NCBI GenBank assembly: GCA_934426825.1
Contig: CAKRYI010000008.1
Coordinates: 1-64,000 of the forward strand
Reading direction: 5' to 3'
Length of the DNA: 64,000 nt
Source: an uncultured Acetatifactor sp.
Lineage (GTDB): Bacteria > Bacillota > Clostridia > Lachnospirales > Lachnospiraceae
Numbering within the stretch: the first letter of the stretch is position 1; every line of letters starts with the position of its first letter. The translations under genes were made by a program, and so were the position numbers. Shown here piece by piece: positions 16,806 to 25,149 of the stretch. The notes beneath the pieces were generated by a model that saw only the letters and a list, made by a program, of their open reading frames with translations, ran no database searches and was not told where the DNA came from.

Positions 16806-18083
16806 TTATTCTGCATCATCCCGGTACACCACTCTGCCTTTGCAAATGGTGTACTTCACCTTTCCTTTCAGGTTCCAACCTGTAAAGGGGGAATTGGAAG
16901 CCTTGGACGCAAACTTGTCCACCACAAAAGTCTGTGTGGTATCCACCAAAACAATATCCGCCGGGCCTCCCTCCGCCAGATACCCCGCATTCAGATGATA
17001 CATGGCAGCCGGATTAATGGTCATGGCCTTGAGCAGTTTCTCCATACTCAGGTAGCCCTTGCAGACCAGTTCCGTAATGCCGAGCGGCAACGCTGTCTCC
17101 AGTCCGATAATTCCGCTTGGTGCCTCCGTAATGGCTTTTGCTTTCTCCTCTGCGGTATGGGGTGCATGGTCTGTTGCAATCATATCAATGGTTCCGTCCG
17201 CCAGTCCCTGTATGATTGCCTGCCTGTCCGCCTCCTCCCTAAGAGGGGGATTCATTTTTGCCAGTGTTCCGTACTGAATGGCTGCCTCTTCCGTCAGCGT
17301 AAAATGATGGGGGGTTGCCTCCGCATGGATATTATATCCGCTCTTTTTCGCCTCCCGGACCAGTTCCACGCTCTCCTTGGCACTGATATGCTGAATATCA
17401 ATACAGGCACCTGTCTGTGCCGCCAGCTTTAAATCCCTGTCCACCAGACGGATTTCCGCCTCTCTGGGAGAGCCTTCAATCCCGTAATGGGCGCTTGCCT
17501 TTCCCCGGTTGATACCGTTGTTGCCAATCAGTGCAGGGTCTTCCTCATGAAAACTGATAGGCATATCCAGATGTGCCGCTTTCCGCATGGCTTCCCGCAC
17601 CAGTTTTTCATCCAAAAGAGGGATTCCGTCGTCCGTAAATCCTACCGCTCCGTCCTCTGCCAGTTCCTCCATGGGAGTCAATTCTTTTCCCTGCATACCC
17701 ATGGTGACATTGGCACAGGTATATACATGAATATCCGTTTCCCTGCCCCGTTCCATGACATATTGGAGCGTTTCCCGGTTGTCAACGGTCGGTTTGGTAT
17801 TTGCCATCAATACTACCGTGGTAAAACCGCCCTTTGCAGCCGCCGCTGCTCCGGTCATAATGTCTTCTTTCTGTGTGAAGCCGGGGTCACGGAAATGAAC
17901 ATGTACATCCACCAACCCCGGCGCCACCACAAGACCGGACGCATCAATGACTTGGCAGTCCCGCCCCTGTTTCGGGAGGTTTTTCCCGATTTTTATAATT
18001 TTTTCCCCATCGGTGAGAATGTCATAGACGCCTTCGCAGCCCGATTTGGGGTCTATCATATATCCGTTTTGAATCAGTATCAT
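16806..18083 (-). CDS. pyrC: Dihydroorotase
   Basis: 425-residue zinc amidohydrolase, class I type, that cyclises carbamoyl aspartate. The metal ligands are in DVHVHFRDPGFTQKEDI, with later histidines in ISFHEED, IQHISAKE and IATDHAPHTAEEK. The ATG at 18083 has GGAGG 5-6 nt upstream; the longer frame upstream is rejected. It is first in the pyr operon. No PyrR-type attenuator could be identified upstream; the repeat element at 18192 lies in that region. Confidence 0.95.
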   Translation of the reverse strand: MILIQNGYMIDPKSGCEGVYDILTDGEKIIKIGKNLPKQGRDCQVIDASGLVVAPGLVDVHVHFRDPGFTQKEDIMTGAAAAAKGGFTTVVLMANTKPTVDNRETLQYVMERGRETDIHVYTCANVTMGMQGKELTPMEELAEDGAVGFTDDGIPLLDEKLVREAMRKAAHLDMPISFHEEDPALIGNNGINRGKASAHYGIEGSPREAEIRLVDRDLKLAAQTGACIDIQHISAKESVELVREAKKSGYNIHAEATPHHFTLTEEAAIQYGTLAKMNPPLREEADRQAIIQGLADGTIDMIATDHAPHTAEEKAKAITEAPSGIIGLETALPLGITELVCKGYLSMEKLLKAMTINPAAMYHLNAGYLAEGGPADIVLVDTTQTFVVDKFASKASNSPFTGWNLKGKVKYTICKGRVVYRDDAE

Positions 18084-18191
18084 ATGTGCCTCCGTCTTTG
18101 CCGCATAAACTGTAAACAGCATATCACTTTTTGCTCGAAAAAGGAAGAGGAGACTATCTTACGTCTTGCAAAATATTTCAGCTAAGACAGT

Positions 18192-18284
18192 ATTAATATT
18201 TCCACTCAGTTACGCTCTCGCTCCGTAAAAAACGTAGCGGCACAATGCCGACGTTTTTTAAGGAACTGAGTTGGAAATATTAAT
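18192..18284. repeat. Structured intergenic repeat, copy 1 (short form)
   Basis: A 93-bp nested palindrome. The outer arms ATTAATATTTCCACTCAGTT and AACTGAGT-T-GGAAATATTAAT pair fully except for one bulged T. Inside is a 9-bp pair AAAAAACGT/ACGTTTTTT and a CGGCA/TGCCG tip. Compared with copies at 23769 and 59997 it lacks the innermost hairpin (about 35 nt). It lies between the pyrC 5' end and the 3' end of the PrcB-like gene. Confidence 0.85.
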
Positions 18285-18323
18285 CACGGCATTTGGAGAA
18301 AAAAAGTAAAAAGCGTAGGGATG

Positions 18324-18731
18324 CTACTCAAACATTACGGTACGGTCGAGGAAGTCGGTCTTAATGACAATAAACGGATAGGATGGTGTGGGATTGCTCT
18401 TTTCGGCAGGTTCCGGTCCGAGCAGTTCCGTGTTGACACAGATGGCATTTTCCGTCAGATATAATTCATTTACCGCAATGCTGTAACCGCCGGTCTTTTG
18501 TTCTCCATAACCGATACATATGTACAGGTACTCTCTGTCGCTGTAGGTCAGTTTGAACGGCTCCGCCTTTTTCTCTTCAATGATACTCATAAGTTCCTCC
18601 GGTATCTTCTCCTCACCCAGCACGGTAAAGTCCAAATCCTTCACTTTGACTTTCTCCTCGCTCAGTAAAGTACACCCTGTAAAGGCAAACATCATCCATG
18701 CCGCCAGTAAAACAGCCAACACTCTTTTCAT
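18324..18731 (-). CDS. PrcB-like domain lipoprotein
   Basis: 135 residues with a lipoprotein signal (MKRVLAVLLAAWMMFAFTGC; Cys20). The remainder resembles the PrcB C-terminal domain: REYLYICIGYGEQKTGGYSIAVNELY and the later NPTPSYPFIVIKT. In Treponema denticola the PrcB protein assists a surface protease complex. In clostridia such lipoproteins are of unknown role. AAAGGAT precedes the ATG. There is a 225-bp gap to the next gene upstream in which I see no gene. Confidence 0.75.
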   Translation of the reverse strand: MKRVLAVLLAAWMMFAFTGCTLLSEEKVKVKDLDFTVLGEEKIPEELMSIIEEKKAEPFKLTYSDREYLYICIGYGEQKTGGYSIAVNELYLTENAICVNTELLGPEPAEKSNPTPSYPFIVIKTDFLDRTVMFE

Positions 18732-18956
18732 GTTTTGTTATCCTTTTTGTCGCCGACTGTCACATTGGTTTCCGCCCTGACAGCCGATTTGATAGTTATC
18801 TCTATTTTATGTGTATAAAGCGGGATTATGAACGAATCAGACGGACTTTTCTGTCTCTGCCTTTTTCTTCCGAAATATGCTCTTTCGATGGTATTGGGAC
18901 AACTTTAAGCGTTGCTATGCTTATAACAAAACCCAAGAAACAGGCGAAACACTTTT

Positions 18957-20234
18957 TTATGGTCCTAATGCTGTAATTGGTACAACAAAGACTCCATCCT
19001 CTCTCTTATATGCCATATTAGTCATTCCACAGATAACACATAATACTTTAGGCGGATTATCCCCTTCCTTTTCCATTATTCGCTTAAGTTTCAGCAATTC
19101 CTCCGCTGCAGCATCTACCTGATTTGCTCCCAGCTTGATTTCAAAAGCTCCCCATGTTCCATCCGGGAACTCAACAACAGCATCTGCCTCATTTCCTTTT
19201 TCATCTCTGAAATGGTACAATTTTGCTCCGTTATACTCTGCATATATCTTCAAATCATGCTCACAAAGATTCTCAAACATAAAGCCCAATGTCTGCAAAT
19301 CATTGTATAACATCTCCGGTGTCGCAGAAAGTGCTGCTACCGCCAGCGACGGGTCTATAAAATGTCTTTTTGCTGATTTAAGCAAACGTCTGGATGAACG
19401 AAGATGTGTACTATACGCCGGTTGGTCATCTAATAAAAACAGTCTGTTTAAAATGTCCAGGTAATCTGATACTGTATCCGGGTCAATTGTAAGTTCATCC
19501 ATTGCACCCATATCCTTACGCAAGGTGCTATTGCTAACCATCGTGCTTTCATTTCTTCCCAAAGAGCAAATAAGCGACCACACTTTTCTGGAATCTCTTT
19601 TGATTCCATCCACCTTATACATATCATCATCCACAACTGCTTTTAAATACTCAATCGCTAATTTGCCACAAGTTGCTTCAGGTGTATTTAAGTTCCCGGG
19701 CCAACCACCTCTTACAACGTAATAAATCAATTGCTTTAATTCTACTTCTCCGGTTGCCTGCAGAACCATTGCATCATTAAATAAATCTTTTAAGGAAACA
19801 GTCCCTGATGAATCTCCCGTCTCATATAAGGACATAGTTGCCATTTTCACTCTACCGATTCGTGCAGTTCCACTGTGCATAATCCCTTTATGATTTGGCG
19901 TTGCTGAACCGGTTAATATATACTTACCCTTTTTATTATCCTTGTCCACCTCAAATCTTATGGCATCCCATAACGGAGGAACCTCTTGCCATTCATCTAT
20001 CAATCGTGGAAACTCCCCCTGCAAAACCAAATCCGGACTTAAACTGGCCATAGTTCTGGTCTGAAAGTTTTTAGCCGGGTCACCTATAAATGCCGCACTT
20101 TCAGAACGACTTCTTCCCGTCCATGTCTTGCCACAATACTTTGGCCCTTCAATACATACTGCGCCAAAAGTCTGCATATACTCATCAAATTGCTTCTCTA
20201 TCAATCGTATCTTATATCCTTCCGGTGTTAACAT
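18957..20234 (-). CDS. AAA ATPase with DUF4143 domain
   Basis: 425 residues. Walker A is GPKYCGKTW (about residue 29) and Walker B is FPRLIDEWQ. The central part contains YILTGSATPNH and the DUF4143 motifs GGWPGNL and VSDYLDILNRLFLLDDQPAYS. The C terminus has a PD-(D/E)XK-like nuclease core (GNEADAVVEFPDGTWGAFEIKLG). These proteins are widespread, often horizontally acquired, and their function is not established. The ATG at 20234 has AAGGGGG 6 nt upstream; a GTG three codons earlier is less likely. The gene is visibly more A/T-rich than its neighbours, consistent with transfer. Confidence 0.88.
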   Translation of the reverse strand: MLTPEGYKIRLIEKQFDEYMQTFGAVCIEGPKYCGKTWTGRSRSESAAFIGDPAKNFQTRTMASLSPDLVLQGEFPRLIDEWQEVPPLWDAIRFEVDKDNKKGKYILTGSATPNHKGIMHSGTARIGRVKMATMSLYETGDSSGTVSLKDLFNDAMVLQATGEVELKQLIYYVVRGGWPGNLNTPEATCGKLAIEYLKAVVDDDMYKVDGIKRDSRKVWSLICSLGRNESTMVSNSTLRKDMGAMDELTIDPDTVSDYLDILNRLFLLDDQPAYSTHLRSSRRLLKSAKRHFIDPSLAVAALSATPEMLYNDLQTLGFMFENLCEHDLKIYAEYNGAKLYHFRDEKGNEADAVVEFPDGTWGAFEIKLGANQVDAAAEELLKLKRIMEKEGDNPPKVLCVICGMTNMAYKREDGVFVVPITALGP

Positions 20235-20288
20235 ACCTGCCACCCCCTTGCCTTAAGTATAACGGTTTATTTTTCGACCGTCAATCTC

Positions 20289-20380
20289 ATTCCGTGATTT
20301 TCATCGTTTTCATTCCGTGATTTTCGCCAATTCTATTCCGTATTTTTCATTAATTTCATACCGTATTTTTCTTTTAAAGA
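20289..20380. repeat. Four tandem 23-bp repeats
   Basis: Units begin at 20289, 20312, 20335 and 20358, exactly 23 bp apart. Each begins ATTCCGTGATTTTC or a variant (ATTCCGTATTTTTC, ATACCGTATTTTTC) and the last 9 bp vary. They lie about 55 bp upstream of the DUF4143 ATPase start. There is no spacer pattern as in CRISPR. Confidence 0.75.
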
Positions 20381-20538
20381 TATTATGTGCGTAGCTACAT
20401 ATTTTATGCAGTGGTTTACCGTTTCGCCTTTCATTTGCGTCTGAAGCATCTGCGTGACATATATCGCAAAGTGAAAGAACCTTCCACTCTTTTTTTCGTC
20501 TATATTTATAACAACAGATTCCATACGGAGGTACGCCT

Positions 20539-21495
20539 ATGAACAAGAAACTATTATCCCTGCTTTGCCTTCCCCTGCTTTTAACCGGCTGCAACACTGC
20601 CACGACACTGCCCATGCCGACCACGGACCAGAAACCTGTCGTCGATTCCCTTCCTTCGCAGATACCGGATTCGGCAAGCGAATCCGCCCCTGCCGCAGAA
20701 ACGATAACTCAAAGGGGACCTTACGGGAGCATTACGGTGTCCATTCCCGCAGAGTGGAGCTATGAGCTTCTTGACGCAGATGACACAGCGCTTTTATCTG
20801 CTGAATACGGAATCCACCTGTACCCTTCCGATGATGCGGAAAAGTACATTGAAATCGGATATTGCTCGTCTTTCGGCATTTGCGGGACGGGACTGGAGAC
20901 AGAAACAAGGACTCTTGCAGGCGATGAAGCCAACATCTGTTATTATGACGGGCTTAACATGTGGAATTATGTTTTTCTCTACGGAAAAAACGATGGTATT
21001 CTTGCCACCTCCCATTCAGTGGACAGTTGGGAAGAAAGCGATATAGAGACAACTTTCCAAATACTGGACACGATACAATTCGATTCTTCTAAACAGTACG
21101 GTGCCATTGGTGTGTATGCCGAAGACTCATATATTGATGACATTCATGTATCCGTATCCGCAAAAAACATATCCCCAACCCATGCCACTTTAAACTTTGG
21201 GCAATATGACACCTCTGTCGCCACCGAACTTTCTTTTGGGGAGGACTTTATAATTGAAAAGAAGGAAGCGGAAAATTGGAAAGAAGCCGCTGTTGCTGTG
21301 GAGGGCGACTATGGCTTTAATGCAGTTGCACACACAATCAGCAAAGGTTCCGATACGCAGTACGAGTACAACTGGGAATGGCTCTATGGTGCCTTAGCCC
21401 CCGGCGAATACCGCCTCGGAGTAAATATTTTAAGCCTGCGGGCACCGGGCGATTACGACACTTACACTGCCTACGCCCATTTCTTAATACGGTAA
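20539..21495 (+). CDS. Lipoprotein with C-terminal Ig-like domain
   Basis: 318 residues. The lipoprotein signal is MNKKLLSLLCLPLLLTGC (Cys18), then a Ser/Pro-rich linker to residue 55. A globular N-terminal domain follows (about 58-190, beginning GPYGSITVSIPAEWSYELL), resembling small lipoproteins with a PsbP-like or similar fold. The C-terminal Ig-like domain (about 205-318) includes VSAKNISPTHATLNFGQYD and ALAPGEYRLGVNIL. GGAGG lies about 8 nt before the ATG. It is the only plus-strand gene pair with plsC in this stretch. The function is unknown. Confidence 0.78.
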   Translation: MNKKLLSLLCLPLLLTGCNTATTLPMPTTDQKPVVDSLPSQIPDSASESAPAAETITQRGPYGSITVSIPAEWSYELLDADDTALLSAEYGIHLYPSDDAEKYIEIGYCSSFGICGTGLETETRTLAGDEANICYYDGLNMWNYVFLYGKNDGILATSHSVDSWEESDIETTFQILDTIQFDSSKQYGAIGVYAEDSYIDDIHVSVSAKNISPTHATLNFGQYDTSVATELSFGEDFIIEKKEAENWKEAAVAVEGDYGFNAVAHTISKGSDTQYEYNWEWLYGALAPGEYRLGVNILSLRAPGDYDTYTAYAHFLIR

Positions 21496-21631
21496 GCTGC
21501 ATTATGGTATAAGGTAAAACACAGTAAGATATAATGCACGGTCAAACTTAGATTAACAGAACATGGATTTTACAAACGATATGTGATAAGATAAAAGAAA
21601 ACTTACATACTTTGTAGAAATGAGGTACTAC

Positions 21632-22372
21632 ATGATTCGATTAATCTTAGTTGCTCTTTTTGTTATCCTGTTTCTGATACTGTCCATTCCCCTGCTGATT
21701 GCAGAATGGATTGTCGGCAAATTCAACCAGAGTGCCAAGGACAAAAGCTCCCTTGCCATTGTAAACTGGGCATTTCGCTGTATTCTTTGGCTCACCGGTG
21801 TTAAAATGATTGTCAAAGGGGAGGAACGGATACCGAAAGATACCGCTGTTCTCTATGTTGGAAATCACAGAAGCTATTTTGACGTGGTGATGACCTATAC
21901 CAGAGTCCCCCGCCCCACCGGCTACATTGCCAAAATCGAAATGTTAAAATACCCGCTTCTCAGCAACTGGATGAAATATCTGCATTGCCTGTTCCTTGAC
22001 CGTAACGACGTAAAACAGGGCATGAAAGTCATTTTGTCCGCTATAGATAAGGTGAAAAACGGCATTTCCATCTGTGTATTTCCGGAGGGAACGAGAAACA
22101 AGGTCAACGATACCTTTCTCCCTTTCCATGAAGGCAGCTTTAAAATTGCCGTGAAAGGAGATGTTCCCATTGTTCCCATGTCCATCGTAAATGCCGCTGA
22201 TATTTTCGAGGATCATTTCCCGAAAATCAGAAAGACCAAGGTAGTAATTGAATACGGCGAACCCATCTATGTAAAAGATTTGGATAAGGACACCAAAAAG
22301 GCTCTCGGCTCCTATGTATCGAACATCATTGCCGAAACCTACTTTAAAAACAAAAAAGAGTATTTTGAATAA
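21632..22372 (+). CDS. plsC: 1-acyl-sn-glycerol-3-phosphate acyltransferase
   Basis: 246 residues. An N-terminal membrane helix (LILVALFVILFLILSIPLLIA) precedes the acyltransferase motifs NHRSYFD (HX4D, residues 79-84) and FPEGTR (about 150), followed by VPIVPMSIVNA. It acylates lysophosphatidate to phosphatidate at the inner membrane face. The ATG at 21632 has GAGG 6-7 nt upstream. It ends 3 bp from the end of the convergent GH9-like gene. Confidence 0.92.
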   Translation: MIRLILVALFVILFLILSIPLLIAEWIVGKFNQSAKDKSSLAIVNWAFRCILWLTGVKMIVKGEERIPKDTAVLYVGNHRSYFDVVMTYTRVPRPTGYIAKIEMLKYPLLSNWMKYLHCLFLDRNDVKQGMKVILSAIDKVKNGISICVFPEGTRNKVNDTFLPFHEGSFKIAVKGDVPIVPMSIVNAADIFEDHFPKIRKTKVVIEYGEPIYVKDLDKDTKKALGSYVSNIIAETYFKNKKEYFE

Positions 22373-22375
22373 TTT

Positions 22376-23641
22376 CTAGTCTTCCCCCGGCATGGATGCA
22401 AGCTGTGCCAACAGCAGGATATAACCGGTACAGTCATCCTCGCCGGGATAGAAGATAACCGACTGCAGATTTCTGCCACCCAGATAATGCAAAAATTCTT
22501 CCAAAATATTATGGTACTGATAACTGTTTAAAACATAATTGACAAACAAAATCTCATCTGCCTTTTTCAGCACATCCTCCGTACCGTTATTCTTTGCCGT
22601 CACCGGATGAATCAAATCTTTATAGCGTCTTGAAAGTTCCTCGCCCCTGTTCATCATTTTTTCAATAAAAGTATTGCAGAGCGTCACGTCCACCTTCTGT
22701 CTGGTCGTCATGTAAGTCATGGCACCATACAAATATTCCGTTTCCTCCAAATAACTGCTGCTGTTTTCAAAATAAGAACCGTACTCCAAAATCTGGTTCC
22801 GATAATTCCATAATCCGGTGGCGCGGTACAACTCCGCCAGCGCAAAAAAGCTCTCCGCATCCTTGTGCATGGATTTCTGTGCCTGTTCAAAGATGGCGGA
22901 TGCCCTTTGCAGGCAAGTGGTGGCAAACTGCTTGTCATATTTCTGATAAAGGTAGCTGAACTTCGCAAGCAGCGCCGCCTGCAAAGCCTCATTTTCCGTA
23001 TTTTCGATATTGCTGTCCTGATTTTTTAACCACTGTGCCGTCACATCCAGTACATCGGGCGTTCCGTCCTTATCCGCATCCTCAAATAATTCCGGATACC
23101 ATTCGTAAGCTGTGAGCAGTGCGGTCACTTCGCGCACGGTGGCATCATTCCCCTTACATTCCTCCTGCACCCTGTCCGAAAGTTCCGCAAACGTCTGCTC
23201 ATACAGATTTTCCGTAAGGGAAAAACGGTAGGACTGTCCGATACCGTCGCACTCGATATAATATTCTCCCGGTTCCTCGTATTCGTCAAACTGCAGCTTT
23301 CCGGTATACAGCTCCGTCTCCGCATTATAAGTTGCCTTTTCAATCAACCCCTGATAGACAACCTCGCCCGTCTCCGCGTTTACCAGCCTAAAATCCGCAG
23401 GTAATTCCTTTCCTTTGGCTGCCGCCGTCTTTTCTCCCACTGCCGGATAACCCAGCCGGTCCACCAGCACATTGGCGGTACTCTCCGGCACGGTATAATG
23501 AATAACCGGAGTGCTCTCCATGGCTGCTGCCGCACGATAGCTGTCTCCCGATTCACTTTCCGTCTGCACGCCGCAGCCTGTGAGCCCCCCCGCAAGCAGA
23601 CAGCATGCCGCCGTCAGGGCAATTCCTTTTATCCGTCTCAA
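22376..23641 (-). CDS. GH9-like lipoprotein, apparently lacking catalytic residues
   Basis: 421 residues. The signal is MRRIKGIALTAACCLLAGGLTGC. Residues about 50-155 resemble the Ig-like N-terminal domain of GH9 cellulases (NVLVDRLGYPAVGEKTAAAKG; FDEYEEPGEYYIECDGIGQSYRF). The rest resembles the (alpha/alpha)6 barrel, with DADKDGTPDVLDVTAQWLKN matching the family's PDLLDE segment. I cannot find the catalytic DAGDxGDY motif that normally lies between them, nor a clear catalytic Glu region, so it may bind rather than cleave glycan. The start is taken as TTG at 23641, with GGAGG 5 nt upstream. A GTG five codons earlier overlaps that SD. Confidence 0.7.
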   Translation of the reverse strand: MRRIKGIALTAACCLLAGGLTGCGVQTESESGDSYRAAAAMESTPVIHYTVPESTANVLVDRLGYPAVGEKTAAAKGKELPADFRLVNAETGEVVYQGLIEKATYNAETELYTGKLQFDEYEEPGEYYIECDGIGQSYRFSLTENLYEQTFAELSDRVQEECKGNDATVREVTALLTAYEWYPELFEDADKDGTPDVLDVTAQWLKNQDSNIENTENEALQAALLAKFSYLYQKYDKQFATTCLQRASAIFEQAQKSMHKDAESFFALAELYRATGLWNYRNQILEYGSYFENSSSYLEETEYLYGAMTYMTTRQKVDVTLCNTFIEKMMNRGEELSRRYKDLIHPVTAKNNGTEDVLKKADEILFVNYVLNSYQYHNILEEFLHYLGGRNLQSVIFYPGEDDCTGYILLLAQLASMPGED

Positions 23642-23768
23642 AATGCACCTCCGCACTTTTTGCTTCTGTTTCCATGTGTACTGTAATTATTGTAACACGA
23701 AATACCCAGAAAGCAATGTGCTATTTACTTCCGTTTTCACAACTTGCACTTATGTAGATGCAGATACA

Positions 23769-23893
23769 AATATTTCAGTGCAGTTACGCTTTCGCTCCGA
23801 AAAAAACGCAACGGCACATACAGATTTTCGTTCGCTATCACTCCGAAAATCTTAATGCCGGCGTTTTTTAAGGAACTGCACTTGAAATATTTT
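23769..23893. repeat. Structured intergenic repeat, copy 2 (full form)
   Basis: 125 bp. The outer arms are AAATATTTCAGTGCAGTT and AACTGCACT-T-GAAATATTT with the same single bulged T as copy 1. Then come a conserved internal loop, the AAAAAACGC/GCGTTTTTT pair, CGGCA/TGCCG, and an inner hairpin AGATTTTCG/CGAAAATCT. It is downstream of the amidohydrolase gene, in the 288-bp gap 23642-23929, where no gene is seen. Confidence 0.88.
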
Positions 23894-23929
23894 CCCTACA
23901 TCTGAAATTATTAGGGTGAAAACAGGAAG

Positions 23930-25099
23930 TTATTTCGACGCATCATATACAATTTTCCCATCAATGATGGTATACAAAGTTTTGGTGAAAATCTCCATGG
24001 GATTGCCGTCAAAAATGGCAATATCCGCATCCTTTCCCACCTCCAGACTGCCCAGTCTGTCCTGCACGCCGCAGATAATTGCGGGATAAAGAGTAATTGC
24101 CTTGTACCCCTCCTCCAACGCAAGTCCCGCCTTTACCGCAAGTCCCGCACAGATGGGCAGGTATTGAATCTGGGAAACAGGATGGTCGGTGGTAATGGCA
24201 GTCATCACCCCCGCCCGGTTCAGGATTCCCGCCGTCTTGAAATCCATGTTCTGAACCTCGATTTTGTTGCGGCTTGTCAAATCCGGTCCCACAATGGCGG
24301 GAAACCCTTCCCGCGCCAGTTCTTCCGCTATCAGGTGCCCCTCCGAACAGTGGTCCAGCGTCATTTTCAAATGAAACTCCTTCGCAATTCGAATGGCTGT
24401 AAAAATATCGTCCACCCGGTGTACATGGGCTTTGAGCGGAATTTCACCGTCCAGAACGGAAATCCAGCATTCCTTGGTAAAATCCTCTTGGAAATATTCT
24501 CCCTTTTTCCCGGCATTCCTCTTCCTGTTCCGGTAATCCACCGCCTCACTCAGTTCCTTTCTCAGCATCCCCGCAATCGCCATCCGGGTGGACGGGCTTT
24601 TGTTCTGACCGGAATAATTTACCTTTGGGTTTTCACCGAACGCCACCTTCATGGCTGCCGGCGCTTTGACAATCAAATCGTCCACTCTCCTGCCCTTTGT
24701 TTTTAGCAGGGCAAACTGTCCACCCACCACATTGGAACTTCCCGGTCCAATCATAGCCGCCGTAATTCCCGCCCGCACCGCATCATCAAAGGCAGCGTCC
24801 ATGGAATGAATGGCATCAATGGCGCGCAGATAGGGGGTGATGGGGTTCACTGTCTCATTACAGTCATCCCCCTCCATCCCTTTCTTTTCCTCCGTAATTC
24901 CCATGTGGCAGTGCGCCTCTATGATTCCCGGCATGATAAGCCCCTGCGGCACCTGTAAGACCTGCTCCCCCTCTGAGGGGGAAACAGGTACACTCTCTAA
25001 CGTTCCGATGGCTGCGATTTTGCCGTTTTTCACATGAATCACACCGTTCTCTATCTCTTCTCCTGCCATGGTTTTAATATTGCCGCCTATAATATACAT
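23930..25099 (-). CDS. Amidohydrolase (imidazolonepropionase-like)
   Basis: 389-residue metal-dependent hydrolase. A short beta-sandwich N terminus (MYIIGGNIKTMAGEEIENG) leads into GLIMPGIIEAHCHMG, with the metal-binding HxH. Other ligands are in IPLKAHVHR, MTLDHCSEGH and ITTDHPVSQ. The C-terminal LGSLEVGKDADIAIFDGNP is typical of the superfamily. The substrate is unknown; secreted signals are absent, so it acts in the cytosol. Family members include imidazolonepropionase, prolidase-like and other amide hydrolases. Confidence 0.85.
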   Translation of the reverse strand: MYIIGGNIKTMAGEEIENGVIHVKNGKIAAIGTLESVPVSPSEGEQVLQVPQGLIMPGIIEAHCHMGITEEKKGMEGDDCNETVNPITPYLRAIDAIHSMDAAFDDAVRAGITAAMIGPGSSNVVGGQFALLKTKGRRVDDLIVKAPAAMKVAFGENPKVNYSGQNKSPSTRMAIAGMLRKELSEAVDYRNRKRNAGKKGEYFQEDFTKECWISVLDGEIPLKAHVHRVDDIFTAIRIAKEFHLKMTLDHCSEGHLIAEELAREGFPAIVGPDLTSRNKIEVQNMDFKTAGILNRAGVMTAITTDHPVSQIQYLPICAGLAVKAGLALEEGYKAITLYPAIICGVQDRLGSLEVGKDADIAIFDGNPMEIFTKTLYTIIDGKIVYDASK

Positions 25100-25149
25100 G
25101 GGAACTTTGCCTCTCTTATTCGCATTATCAGATTTCGCACGATAACTGA

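Noticed and set aside
18084..18191. PyrR-type attenuator upstream of pyrC
   Set aside because: No anti-antiterminator sequence resembling the PyrR binding loop, and no clear terminator before pyrC.
18837..18976. Possible remnant of a transposase or phage gene downstream of the DUF4143 gene
   Set aside because: Short frames exist, but I cannot match any of them to a known family, and there are no inverted repeats.
20289..20380. CRISPR array
   Set aside because: Four units of 23 bp with no separate spacers, partly degenerate, and no cas genes. Fits an iterated binding site better.
20333..20524. Minus-strand 63-codon frame (starts MESVVINIDEKKSGRFFHF) overlapping the 23-bp repeats
   Set aside because: Only a weak ribosome binding site, its C-terminal codons are the repeat array itself, and its start abuts the divergent lipoprotein's SD. 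Could be a decayed gene, but not supported enough to list.
23580..23855. Plus-strand reading frames through the structured repeats (peptides containing QLRFRS)
   Set aside because: They arise from reading the conserved repeat and have no ribosome binding site; the same peptide at two loci reflects the shared DNA element.
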